This document shows, piece after piece, positions 1 to 5,839 of a stretch of 7,755 nt of DNA. The DNA lies in NCBI GenBank assembly GCA_030452025.1, contig JAKDNC010000155.1, positions 1-7,755 on the forward strand. The letters run 5' to 3'. The notes under the pieces were generated by a model. It was not told the origin of the DNA and did not search any database. It saw only the letters and a list, made by a program, of their open reading frames with translations. A program made the position numbers and the translations under genes. Position 1 is the first letter of the stretch, and each line of letters starts with the position of its first letter. Source of the DNA: Nocardioides sp. Lineage in GTDB: Bacteria; Actinomycetota; Actinomycetes; Propionibacteriales; Nocardioidaceae.

Positions 1-112
1 TTGGATGGTTCGCTCGGTCGCTCGCTCGTTCCTCGCTCGACTCCGTCACTCACAGTCTTGGATGGTTCGCTCGGTCGCTCGCTCGTTCCTCGCTCGACTC
101 CGTCACTCACAG
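1..112. repeat. 57-bp tandem direct repeat, two copies, entering the 3' end of the carboxylase gene
   Basis: Positions 1-55 are identical to 58-112, giving a period of 57 bp. The first copy is followed by TC and the second by GG, so identity ends there. Each unit is built from short TCGCTCG-like blocks on the plus strand (CGAGCGA on the minus strand). The right copy includes the last Leu codon and the TGA stop of the minus-strand carboxylase gene. The array may continue left of the window. I see no strong self-complementary arms, so it does not look like a hairpin terminator. Apart from this repeat, I see no gene in positions 1-106. Function unknown; a dispersed intergenic repeat family is one possibility. 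Confidence 0.9.
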
Positions 113-1738
113 GGGAATGTTCCCATGCTTCTTGGCGGGCAGGATCTCCCGCTTCGAACCGAGCAGCCGCAGGCCGCGGACGATCTCGGTGCGTGTCTCG
201 TGGGGCATGATGACGGTGTCGACGTAGCCCCGCTCCGCAGCGACGTACGGGTTGGCCAGCGTGGTCTCGTACTCGTCGATCAGCTCGGCGCGACGCGCCT
301 CGACGTCACCACCCTCGGCTTCGATCGCGGCGAGGGTCTTGCGGTGCACGATGTTGGCCGCACCCTGGGCGCCCATCACGGCGATCTGGGCCGTGGGCCA
401 GGCGACGTTGAGGTCAGCCCCCAGGTGCTTGGAGCCCATCACGTCGTAGGCGCCGCCGTACGCCTTGCGGGTGATCACGGTGATCAGCGGGACGGTGGCC
501 TCAGCGTAGGCGTAGATCAGCTTCGCGCCGCGACGGATGATGCCGTTCCACTCCTGGTCGGTGCCGGGCAGGAACCCGGGCACGTCGACGAAGGTGAGGA
601 CCGGGATGTTGAACGCGTCGCAGGTCCGCACGAATCGGGCGGCCTTCTCGGAGGCGTCGATGTCGAGGGTTCCGGCGAACTGCATCGGCTGGTTGGCCAC
701 CAGGCCCACGGAGCGTCCCTCGACCCGGCCGTAGCCGACGATCATGTTCGGCGCGAAGAGTGGCTGGACCTCGAGGAACTCCTCGTCGTCGAGGACGTTC
801 TCGATCACCGTGTGCATGTCGTAGGGCTGATTCGGGGAGTCGGGGATCAGCGTGTCCAGGGTCCGGTCCAGCTCCGAGACCTCCATGTCGGCTTCCCCGA
901 GTGCATCTTCTGGGTACGACGGCGGCTCATCGAGGTTGTTCTGCGGGAGGTAGGACAGCAGCGCCTTGACGTACTCGAACGCGTCGTCCTCGTCAGAGGC
1001 CATGTAGTGGGCGTTGCCGGACTTGGTGTTGTGGGTCCGTGCGCCGCCGAGGTCCTCCATCGACACGTCCTCGCCGGTGACGGTCTTGATGACGTCGGGG
1101 CCGGTGATGAACATGTTGGAGGTGCCGTCGACCATGACCGTGAAGTCGGTGACGGCGGGGGAGTAGACGTGACCGCCGGCGCAGGAGCCCATGATCATCG
1201 AGATCTGCGGGATCACTCCCGAGGCATGCACGTTGCGCTTGAAGATCTCGCCATAGAGACCGAGTGAGGCCACACCCTCCTGGATGCGGGCTCCGGCGCC
1301 TTCGTTGATGCCCACGATGGGGGATCCGGTCTTCATGGCAAGGTCCATCACCTTGGTGATCTTCTCGCCGTAGACCTCACCCAGCGACCCACCGAAGACC
1401 GTGAAGTCCTGGGAGAAGACACAGACCTGGCGGCCGTCGACCGTGCCGTAGCCGGTGATCACGCCGTCGCCGTACGGACGGTTCTTCTCCAGGCCGAACG
1501 CAGTCGAGCGGTGGCGAGCGAGCTCGTCGATCTCGACGAAGGAACCCTCGTCGAAGAGCAGCTCGATCCGCTCACGCGCGGTCTTGCGACCCTTCGCATG
1601 TTGCTTCTCGATCGCCTTTGCCGAGCCCGCGTGCACGGCCTGGTCGAGCCGACGCTCTAGGTCCGCCAGCTTGCCGGCAGTGGTGTGGATGTCGATGTCC
1701 TGCGGGACGTCAGTGCCCTCGCCCGGTTGTGCGCTCAC
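107..1738 (-). CDS. pccB: Acyl-CoA (propionyl-CoA-type) carboxylase, carboxyltransferase beta subunit
   Basis: Cytosolic carboxyltransferase that moves CO2 from carboxybiotin onto acetyl- or propionyl-CoA, giving malonyl- or methylmalonyl-CoA. The 543-residue product is full length for the actinobacterial AccD5/PccB family and ends in the typical KHGNIPL tail. The N-terminal crotonase-like half carries GINEGAGARIQEG (143-155) and SCAGGHVYSPAVTDF (185-199). The C-terminal half carries VDVPGFLPGTDQEWNGIIRRG (384-404) and RKAYGGAYDVMGSK (424-437). G188-G189 and G429-A430 are the likely oxyanion-hole pairs. Asp432 aligns with Asp422 of S. coelicolor PccB, which favours propionyl-CoA. The GTG start at 1738 is chosen for its perfect AAGGAGG nine bases upstream. 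In-frame upstream ATGs (1783, 1870) lie in or beyond the birA start and lack such a site. The biotin-carrying alpha subunit and the small epsilon subunit are not in the window. Exact substrate range is inferred. Confidence 0.95.
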   Translation of the reverse strand: MSAQPGEGTDVPQDIDIHTTAGKLADLERRLDQAVHAGSAKAIEKQHAKGRKTARERIELLFDEGSFVEIDELARHRSTAFGLEKNRPYGDGVITGYGTVDGRQVCVFSQDFTVFGGSLGEVYGEKITKVMDLAMKTGSPIVGINEGAGARIQEGVASLGLYGEIFKRNVHASGVIPQISMIMGSCAGGHVYSPAVTDFTVMVDGTSNMFITGPDVIKTVTGEDVSMEDLGGARTHNTKSGNAHYMASDEDDAFEYVKALLSYLPQNNLDEPPSYPEDALGEADMEVSELDRTLDTLIPDSPNQPYDMHTVIENVLDDEEFLEVQPLFAPNMIVGYGRVEGRSVGLVANQPMQFAGTLDIDASEKAARFVRTCDAFNIPVLTFVDVPGFLPGTDQEWNGIIRRGAKLIYAYAEATVPLITVITRKAYGGAYDVMGSKHLGADLNVAWPTAQIAVMGAQGAANIVHRKTLAAIEAEGGDVEARRAELIDEYETTLANPYVAAERGYVDTVIMPHETRTEIVRGLRLLGSKREILPAKKHGNIPL

Positions 1739-1781
1739 GTGTACTGGCCTCCTTGTGTGTCCATGGGTCAATGTAGTGCCC
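1739..1781. promoter_or_regulatory. 43-bp divergent promoter region between carboxylase gene and birA
   Basis: This gap separates two divergently transcribed genes, so at least the birA promoter and the carboxylase ribosome binding site must overlap here. No convincing -35/-10 pair is visible. CAATGT at 1769-1774, seven bases before the birA ATG, is a weak -10-like match (A at position 2, T at position 6), compatible with a leaderless birA transcript. The carboxylase promoter must lie partly inside the first birA codons, since its 5' leader covers the Shine-Dalgarno site. Promoter positions are inferred. Confidence 0.45.
1748..1754 (-). promoter_or_regulatory. Ribosome binding site of the carboxylase gene
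   Basis: On the minus strand this reads AAGGAGG, a perfect anti-16S match, with nine bases before GTG at 1738. It fixes the start codon against longer in-frame alternatives. It is one of only two strong Shine-Dalgarno sites I find in the window; the other precedes purE. Confidence 0.85.
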
Positions 1782-2561
1782 ATGACCGAGAGCCCTGCCC
1801 CGCGCCCACCCCTTGACCCAGAACGCCTGCCGGATCGGGTCGAGATCCTCGGGTCAGCGACGTCGACCAATGCCGTGCTCGCCGAGCGCGCCCGGGCCGG
1901 CGCCGACGCGGGCCTGGTGGTCGTCGCCGAGGCGCAGGAGGCCGGACGCGGCCGGCTGGACCGCAGCTGGGAGGTGCCGCCCTATGCGGCGCTGACCTTC
2001 TCCGTCCTGATCCGTCCCGACATTCCTCCGACCAGCTGGCCGTGGCTCCCGCTGATGGTGGGGTACGCCGTCCACGCGGCGCTGGTCGACCGGATGCCCG
2101 GCCTGGGCCTCAAGTGGCCCAACGACCTGTTGGTCGACGAGGAGCGCAAGGTCTGCGGGATCCTCGTGGAGCGGGTGGAGACGCCGACCGGACCGGCCGC
2201 GGTGGTGGGAATCGGCCTCAACGTGTCCCAGACCCACGAGGAGTTGCCCGTCGAGGCCGCCACGTCGCTGTTCCTGGAGGTGGAGGGGAATCCCGACCGG
2301 AGCGAGGTTCTCGACGGGATCCTGGGCTCGCTCGAGGCGCTGACCCCGTTGCTCGAGGACATCCCGGCGCTGCAGACGGCATACTCCTCGGAGTGCGTCA
2401 CGCTCGGCAGGCGGGTGCGCGTGGAGGTGCCTTCGGGGGAGCCGTTCTCCGGCACGGCGATGGGCCTCGATGAATCGGGCCGGCTGGTCGTGGAGACCGA
2501 GGGCGGCCTCGAATCGGTCGGCGCGGGTGACGTGGTTCATGTGCGGCGCACAGATCTTTGA
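1782..2561 (+). CDS. birA: Biotin--[biotin carboxyl carrier protein] ligase, without DNA-binding domain
   Basis: Activates biotin with ATP to biotinoyl-AMP and attaches it to the target lysine of biotin carboxyl carrier domains, including the alpha subunits that work with the neighbouring carboxyltransferase. The 259-residue protein shows the family signatures in order: TSTN (27-30), the biotin/AMP loop GRGRLDRSW (55-63), KWPND (111-115) with the catalytic-type lysine K111, KVCGILVE (123-130) and VGIGLNV (142-148). A small C-terminal beta-barrel domain follows from about 205. There is no N-terminal helix-turn-helix, so this is a monofunctional ligase rather than an E. coli-type repressor. ATG at 1782 leaves about 20 residues before the catalytic core; the open frame continues upstream but would run through the divergent gene. 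No Shine-Dalgarno is visible, so it may be leaderless. The loop reads GRGRLDR where E. coli has GRGRRGR; I do not regard this as disabling. Confidence 0.93.
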   Translation: MTESPAPRPPLDPERLPDRVEILGSATSTNAVLAERARAGADAGLVVVAEAQEAGRGRLDRSWEVPPYAALTFSVLIRPDIPPTSWPWLPLMVGYAVHAALVDRMPGLGLKWPNDLLVDEERKVCGILVERVETPTGPAAVVGIGLNVSQTHEELPVEAATSLFLEVEGNPDRSEVLDGILGSLEALTPLLEDIPALQTAYSSECVTLGRRVRVEVPSGEPFSGTAMGLDESGRLVVETEGGLESVGAGDVVHVRRTDL

Positions 2562-2573
2562 CATGATTCACCC

Positions 2574-3083
2574 ATGGCCATCTCGCAGAAGCTCCTCAAC
2601 GAGGGCGAACACGTCGTCGTGTCGACTCGCACTCACGTCAAGGCGCTGTTCTTCCCGCTGATCGTGCTGCTCGTGAGTCTCGCTGCAGGGGCCTGGTTCA
2701 TGACCGTGGGTGGCGGCACCGGAGGCAGGGTGCTGCACCTTGCGGTGTGGGCGATCGTCGTCGTGCTCATTCTCTGGTGGGTCGTGCGGCCGTTCGTGGA
2801 CTGGCTGACGACGACCTACACCTTCACCAACCGGCGCCTGCTGGTCCGCTCCGGTTTCATCGCCAAGGAGGGCCGCACTATCCCGCTCAACCGGATCAGT
2901 GGCGTGGACTTCGAGATCGGCGTGATTGACCGGATCTTTGGCTGCGGCACCCTCGTGGTGACCGACGCCAGCGAACAGGGACGTGTTGAGCTCGACGACA
3001 TCCCGCGGGTCGAGCAGGTGCAGCTCAAGGTGGCCGAGGAGCTGCACCGCTTGGCGAACAGGCGCAACGACGATGGCACGTAG
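2574..3083 (+). CDS. Membrane protein with bacterial PH domain (YdbS/YdbT-like, DUF304)
   Basis: 169 residues with two hydrophobic segments near the N-terminus (about 24-43 and 53-72), joined by a short Gly-rich loop. A cytoplasmic bacterial PH (bPH2) domain follows from about 79 to 160. Its signatures are YTFTNRRLLVRSG (82-94), EGRTIPLNRISGVDF (99-113) and DRIFGCGTLVVTDAS (119-133). The family has no firmly established biochemical role. M. tuberculosis has a protein of similar size and type (Rv3278c, from memory) beside birA and accD5, so the association is old. The gene begins 12 bases after birA and overlaps the cyclase gene by 11 bases, pointing to one operon. No Shine-Dalgarno is visible before the ATG. 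CATGAT at 2562-2567 is a weak -10-like hexamer six bases upstream, so a leaderless internal transcript is possible but unproven. Confidence 0.87.
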   Translation: MAISQKLLNEGEHVVVSTRTHVKALFFPLIVLLVSLAAGAWFMTVGGGTGGRVLHLAVWAIVVVLILWWVVRPFVDWLTTTYTFTNRRLLVRSGFIAKEGRTIPLNRISGVDFEIGVIDRIFGCGTLVVTDASEQGRVELDDIPRVEQVQLKVAEELHRLANRRNDDGT

Positions 3084-4083
3084 GCCGCAGCGCGGTCAGT
3101 CCGACCCCGAGCCCGAGACTGAACCGGAGCCGACCCGCGACCAGCTCGAGCGCGCCATCTTGGGTGAGGAGCCCCGATTCACCGCCCTCGAAGTCGCCGG
3201 GGAGTCGGACGAGGCCCTGGAGCAGTCCCGGCGGCTGTGGCGTGCGCTTGGATTCCCCGAATACGGCGACGATGCTGCCTTCACGCAGGGCGACAAGGAC
3301 GCGTTGGCGACGTTGCGCGCAGCCACCGCCCGGGGCGTCATCGACTTCGACACGGCTCTCACGCTCACCCGGGCCGTCGGCCAGACCATGTCCCGTCTCG
3401 CCGACTGGGAGGTCGCCACGTTGCTGCCGCTGCTCGAGCAGGCCGAGGGTGGTGCGAAGGGACGGATCGGCACGGCCATCCAGATGATGGAGGCGGTCAA
3501 CGACCCCTTCGGGGACCTGCTGGTCTACGCTTGGCGCCGCCACCTGGCGGCCTCGGTCTCGAGAATCGATGCGCTCGGGACGGACGACAACGCCAAGACC
3601 TATGACGTGACCGTCGGGTTCGCCGACATTGTCTCGTTCACCGCACTCTCCAACGAGATCGGCGAGGAGCGCGTGGGTGACATGATCGAGGTGTTCGAGT
3701 CCCGCTGTCACGACGTCGTCTCGTCCAACCATGGACGGGTGATCAAGAGCCTCGGCGACTCCGTGCTCTTCGTCGTCGAGGATCCCGAGCGTGGCTATGA
3801 CATCGCCGACGGCATCATCAAGGTGATCGGCCGTGACCCCCGGATGCCCGACGTCCGGGTCGGCCTGGCCAGCGGCTCGGTGGTGATGCGGATGGGTGAC
3901 GTGTTCGGCCCGCCGGTCAACATGGCCTCCCGGCTCACCGCTGTCGCCCGCCGCAACCGCGTGATCATCGACGCCCATACCGCCGAGCTGCTGCCCTCCG
4001 ACAAGTTCGAGACCCGGAACCTTCCGGCGCGACCCGTGCGTGGGTTCGGGCTGGTGGAGCCGATCGCCGTACGTCGCTCCTGA
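3073..4083 (+). CDS. cya: Class III adenylate cyclase with N-terminal regulatory domain
   Basis: Soluble enzyme that makes cAMP from ATP. In the 336-residue product the catalytic domain runs from about 175 to 330 and has every canonical residue: metal-binding D185 (in FADIVSFT) and D229 (in KSLGDS), adenine-specifying K225 and D276, and transition-state N283 and R287 (in NMASR). The K225-D229 and D276-N283-R287 spacings match mycobacterial Rv1625c as I remember it. Residues about 25-150 contain TQGDKDALATLRAA and TRAVGQTMSRLADWEV, resembling the adenylate cyclase regulatory domain of Rv1264 and Rv2212, reported to respond to pH and fatty acids. An acidic Pro/Glu stretch (11-21) precedes it. 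There is no transmembrane segment or HAMP domain. ATG at 3073 lies inside the last codons of the PH gene (11-base overlap), so translational coupling is likely; a longer frame from 2983 would overlap by 101 bases. S. coelicolor cya (SCO4928) lies beside birA and pccB, supporting orthology. Confidence 0.93.
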   Translation: MARRPQRGQSDPEPETEPEPTRDQLERAILGEEPRFTALEVAGESDEALEQSRRLWRALGFPEYGDDAAFTQGDKDALATLRAATARGVIDFDTALTLTRAVGQTMSRLADWEVATLLPLLEQAEGGAKGRIGTAIQMMEAVNDPFGDLLVYAWRRHLAASVSRIDALGTDDNAKTYDVTVGFADIVSFTALSNEIGEERVGDMIEVFESRCHDVVSSNHGRVIKSLGDSVLFVVEDPERGYDIADGIIKVIGRDPRMPDVRVGLASGSVVMRMGDVFGPPVNMASRLTAVARRNRVIIDAHTAELLPSDKFETRNLPARPVRGFGLVEPIAVRRS

Positions 4084-4114
4084 CCGGGCCGGATAGGGTT
4101 CGCAGGTGCCCGGT
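4083..4114 (+). promoter_or_regulatory. Inverted repeat across the cya-purK gap, enclosing the purK start
   Basis: ACCGGGC at 4083-4089 is perfectly complementary to GCCCGGT at 4108-4114, giving a 7-bp stem with an 18-base loop. The left arm starts on the last base of the cya stop and the right arm starts on the last base of the purK GTG. In an RNA read through from cya it could partly hide the purK start or act as a weak terminator. A transcript beginning at the GTG could not form it. It could also be a DNA operator. A 7-bp match may be chance in GC-rich DNA. Confidence 0.4.
4094..4099 (+). promoter_or_regulatory. Candidate -10 element for leaderless purK transcription
   Basis: TAGGGT fits the TANNNT consensus and lies six bases before the purK GTG, the spacing expected when transcription starts at or next to the initiation codon. 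No Shine-Dalgarno precedes purK, which fits. I find no convincing -35 element at 16-19 bases. If real, purKE can be expressed independently of birA-cya. Confidence 0.5.
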
Positions 4115-5293
4115 TCTGCTGCTGATCGCCCACTCGCCCCGACCCTCGCCGTGATCGGTGGGGGCCAGTTGGCCAGGATGATGGCCCAGCCGGCCATCGC
4201 GCTCGGTCTGCCGCTGCGATTGCTCGCCGAGGCCGAGGGGGTCTCCGCCGCCCAGGTGATCGTGGACCAGAAGGTCGGTGACTACCGCGACCTCGACACG
4301 CTGCTCGACATCACCCGCGACTGCACCGCGGTGACCTTCGACCACGAACACGTGCCGACCGACCACCTGCATGCGCTCCAGGACGCCGGCGTGGCCTGCC
4401 ACCCGGGCCCCGAGGCCCTCGTCCATGCCCAGGACAAGGCGGTGATGCGCCGTCGCCTCACTGAGTTGGGGGTGCCCTGTCCGCGCCACTGTGTGGTCAC
4501 CGACGTCGCCGAGGTGGAAACGTTCGGCTTTCCGGCAGTCCTGAAGATCACCCGTGGTGGGTACGACGGCAAGGGCGTCTGGGTGGTCCGTTCGAGCGAG
4601 GACTGCGTCGACGCCTTCGCAGCAGCGGAGGCGAGCGGCGTGCAGATCCTCGCTGAGGAGCTCGTTGACTTCCGCCGGGAGCTCTCGGCGCTGGTTGCCC
4701 GCTCGACCAGCGGGCAGGCCGCGGCCTACCCGGTGGTGGCCTCGACCCAGAAGGACGGCATTTGCCACGAGGTGATCGCCCCAGCGCCCGACCTGTCTCC
4801 CGAGCTGTCCTCGCAGTCCCAGCAGATCGCGCTCACCGTCGCTGGTGAACTGGGGGTCACCGGGATCCTCGCGGTGGAGCTCTTCGAGACCACCGACGGA
4901 CGGGTGCTGGTCAACGAGCTCGCGATGCGGCCCCACAACACCGGCCACTGGAGCCAGGACGGTGCGGTCACCAGCCAGTTCGAGAACCATCTGCGCGCGG
5001 TGATGGACCTGCCGCTGGGTTCGCCGGCGACCCGCGCGACCTGGACGGTGATGGTCAACATCCTCGGCGGGGACGAGCATCAAGGAGCTGGCTCTGCGCC
5101 GCTCTACCAAGGGTTCCCGCACGCACTTGCCCGGGACCCGAAGCTGCGCGTCCACGTCTACGGCAAGGGGCTGCGGCCCGGCCGGAAGGTGGGCCACGTC
5201 AACGCCTACGGCGAAGACCTCGACGACTGCCTGGAGCGGGCCCGCCACGCGGCGGCCTGGTTCCGGGGTGACCTCGGCAACGACTCGGACTGA
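4106..5293 (+). CDS. purK: N5-carboxyaminoimidazole ribonucleotide synthase
   Basis: ATP-grasp enzyme of de novo purine synthesis that uses ATP and bicarbonate to convert AIR to N5-CAIR, the substrate of PurE encoded next. The 395-residue length is typical. Signatures in order: GGGQLARM (18-25) in the N-terminal domain, VTFDHEHVP (76-84), the ATP-grasp segment KITRGGYDGKGVWVV (147-161), AEELVDFRRELS (183-194), the metal/substrate region VNELAMRPHNTGHW (269-282) and KVGHVNAYG (361-369) in the C-terminal domain. The start is GTG, 22 bases after the cya stop. It has no Shine-Dalgarno but has a TANNNT hexamer at leaderless spacing and sits in an inverted repeat. The extension before TLAVIGGG (about 12 residues) is short and plausible. 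In M. tuberculosis purK and purE also lie near accD5 and birA. Confidence 0.96.
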   Translation: MPGSAADRPLAPTLAVIGGGQLARMMAQPAIALGLPLRLLAEAEGVSAAQVIVDQKVGDYRDLDTLLDITRDCTAVTFDHEHVPTDHLHALQDAGVACHPGPEALVHAQDKAVMRRRLTELGVPCPRHCVVTDVAEVETFGFPAVLKITRGGYDGKGVWVVRSSEDCVDAFAAAEASGVQILAEELVDFRRELSALVARSTSGQAAAYPVVASTQKDGICHEVIAPAPDLSPELSSQSQQIALTVAGELGVTGILAVELFETTDGRVLVNELAMRPHNTGHWSQDGAVTSQFENHLRAVMDLPLGSPATRATWTVMVNILGGDEHQGAGSAPLYQGFPHALARDPKLRVHVYGKGLRPGRKVGHVNAYGEDLDDCLERARHAAAWFRGDLGNDSD

Positions 5294-5300
5294 AATGGTG

Positions 5301-5305
5301 AGGAG
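5301..5305 (+). promoter_or_regulatory. Ribosome binding site of purE
   Basis: AGGAG six bases before GTG at 5312, inside the 18-base purK-purE gap. It supports the GTG start and separate, efficient re-initiation on a shared purKE message. Confidence 0.8.
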
Positions 5306-5311
5306 CAAGCT

Positions 5312-5830
5312 GTGACTGACGCGACTGTGGGCATCGTGATGGGGTCCGACTCGGACTGGCCGGTGATGAAGGCCGCCGCGCAGATCCTCGAGGAGTTCGG
5401 CGTCCCGGCCGAGGCGGATGTCGTCTCTGCTCACCGGATGCCGGACGAGATGATCAACTACGGCCGCGAGGCCGCAGGGCGGGGCGTCAAGGTGATCATC
5501 GCCGGCGCCGGGGGAGCAGCCCACCTGCCCGGCATGCTGGCCGCGGTCACGCCGCTGCCGGTGATTGGCGTGCCGGTCCCGCTGAAGTACCTCGACGGCA
5601 TGGACTCGCTGCTCTCGATCGTCCAGATGCCAGCCGGGATCCCGGTCGCCACGGTGGCGATCGGCAGCGCGAAGAACGCCGGCATCCTCGCGGCCCGCAT
5701 CCTGGCCACGTCCGACGAGGAGCTGCAGGGCAAGCTCATCGACTACGCCGACTCACTCAGTGAGCTGGCGCGTGAGAAGGGCGAGATCGTCCGGGACGCC
5801 ACCTCGGGCTCCAGCCGCATCGGGTTCTGA
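5312..5830 (+). CDS. purE: N5-carboxyaminoimidazole ribonucleotide mutase
   Basis: Moves the carboxyl group of N5-CAIR to C4 to give CAIR, completing the carboxylation begun by PurK. The 172-residue size is typical of bacterial class I PurE, which acts as an octamer. Visible motifs are GSDSDW (11-16), SAHRMP (39-44) with H41 matching the catalytic histidine of E. coli PurE, AGAGGAAHLPGM (64-75), GVPVPLKYLDGMDSLLSIVQ (86-105, including the LLSIVQMP start) and IGSAKNAG (117-124). The presence of purK next door argues for the mutase rather than the direct AIR carboxylase form. GTG at 5312 is chosen for its AGGAG site and because the GIVMGSDSDW motif starts seven residues in. The gene is followed after one base by the stop of the converging LCP gene. 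Confidence 0.97.
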   Translation: MTDATVGIVMGSDSDWPVMKAAAQILEEFGVPAEADVVSAHRMPDEMINYGREAAGRGVKVIIAGAGGAAHLPGMLAAVTPLPVIGVPVPLKYLDGMDSLLSIVQMPAGIPVATVAIGSAKNAGILAARILATSDEELQGKLIDYADSLSELAREKGEIVRDATSGSSRIGF

Positions 5831-5839
5831 CCTACCCGA
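5820..5839. terminator. Candidate bidirectional hairpin over the purE and LCP stop codons
   Basis: TCGGGT (5820-5825) pairs with ACCCGA (5834-5839) around an 8-base loop that contains the purE TGA. The right arm contains part of the LCP stop. Beyond one mismatch, two more pairs extend the stem. There is no T-run on either side, so it would be a tail-less terminator if it works as one. Being symmetric, it could serve both converging genes. Confidence 0.4.

Noticed and set aside
1..112. CRISPR array or phage attachment site as explanation for the left-edge repeat
   Set aside because: The copies are directly adjacent with no spacers of unique sequence, no dyad symmetry is present, and no cas, integrase or tRNA gene is visible.
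5..1267. Long plus-strand open frame of 420 codons opposite the carboxylase gene
   Set aside because: It mirrors codons of a clearly conserved gene. Its translation is low-complexity (rich in Val, Gly, Asp, His, Arg) without any recognisable motif, as expected for antisense of GC-rich coding DNA.
2558..2563. Perfect TTGACA (-35 consensus) at the birA stop, before the PH gene
   Set aside because: No -10-like hexamer lies 16-19 bases downstream; that position falls inside the PH gene and reads TCTCGC. Probably coincidental.
2537..2566. Inverted repeat TCATGT-N18-ACATGA around the birA stop, with a small inner stem TGTGC/GCACA
   Set aside because: Six base pairs, AT-containing, no extension on either side and no T-run. 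Weaker than the cya-purK and purE-LCP hairpins and not distinguishable from chance.
3025..5524. Long minus-strand open frames opposite the cyclase, purK and the start of purE
   Set aside because: The plus strand carries complete, motif-rich genes here. The minus frames show no family signatures and fit the usual antisense shadow of high-GC genes.
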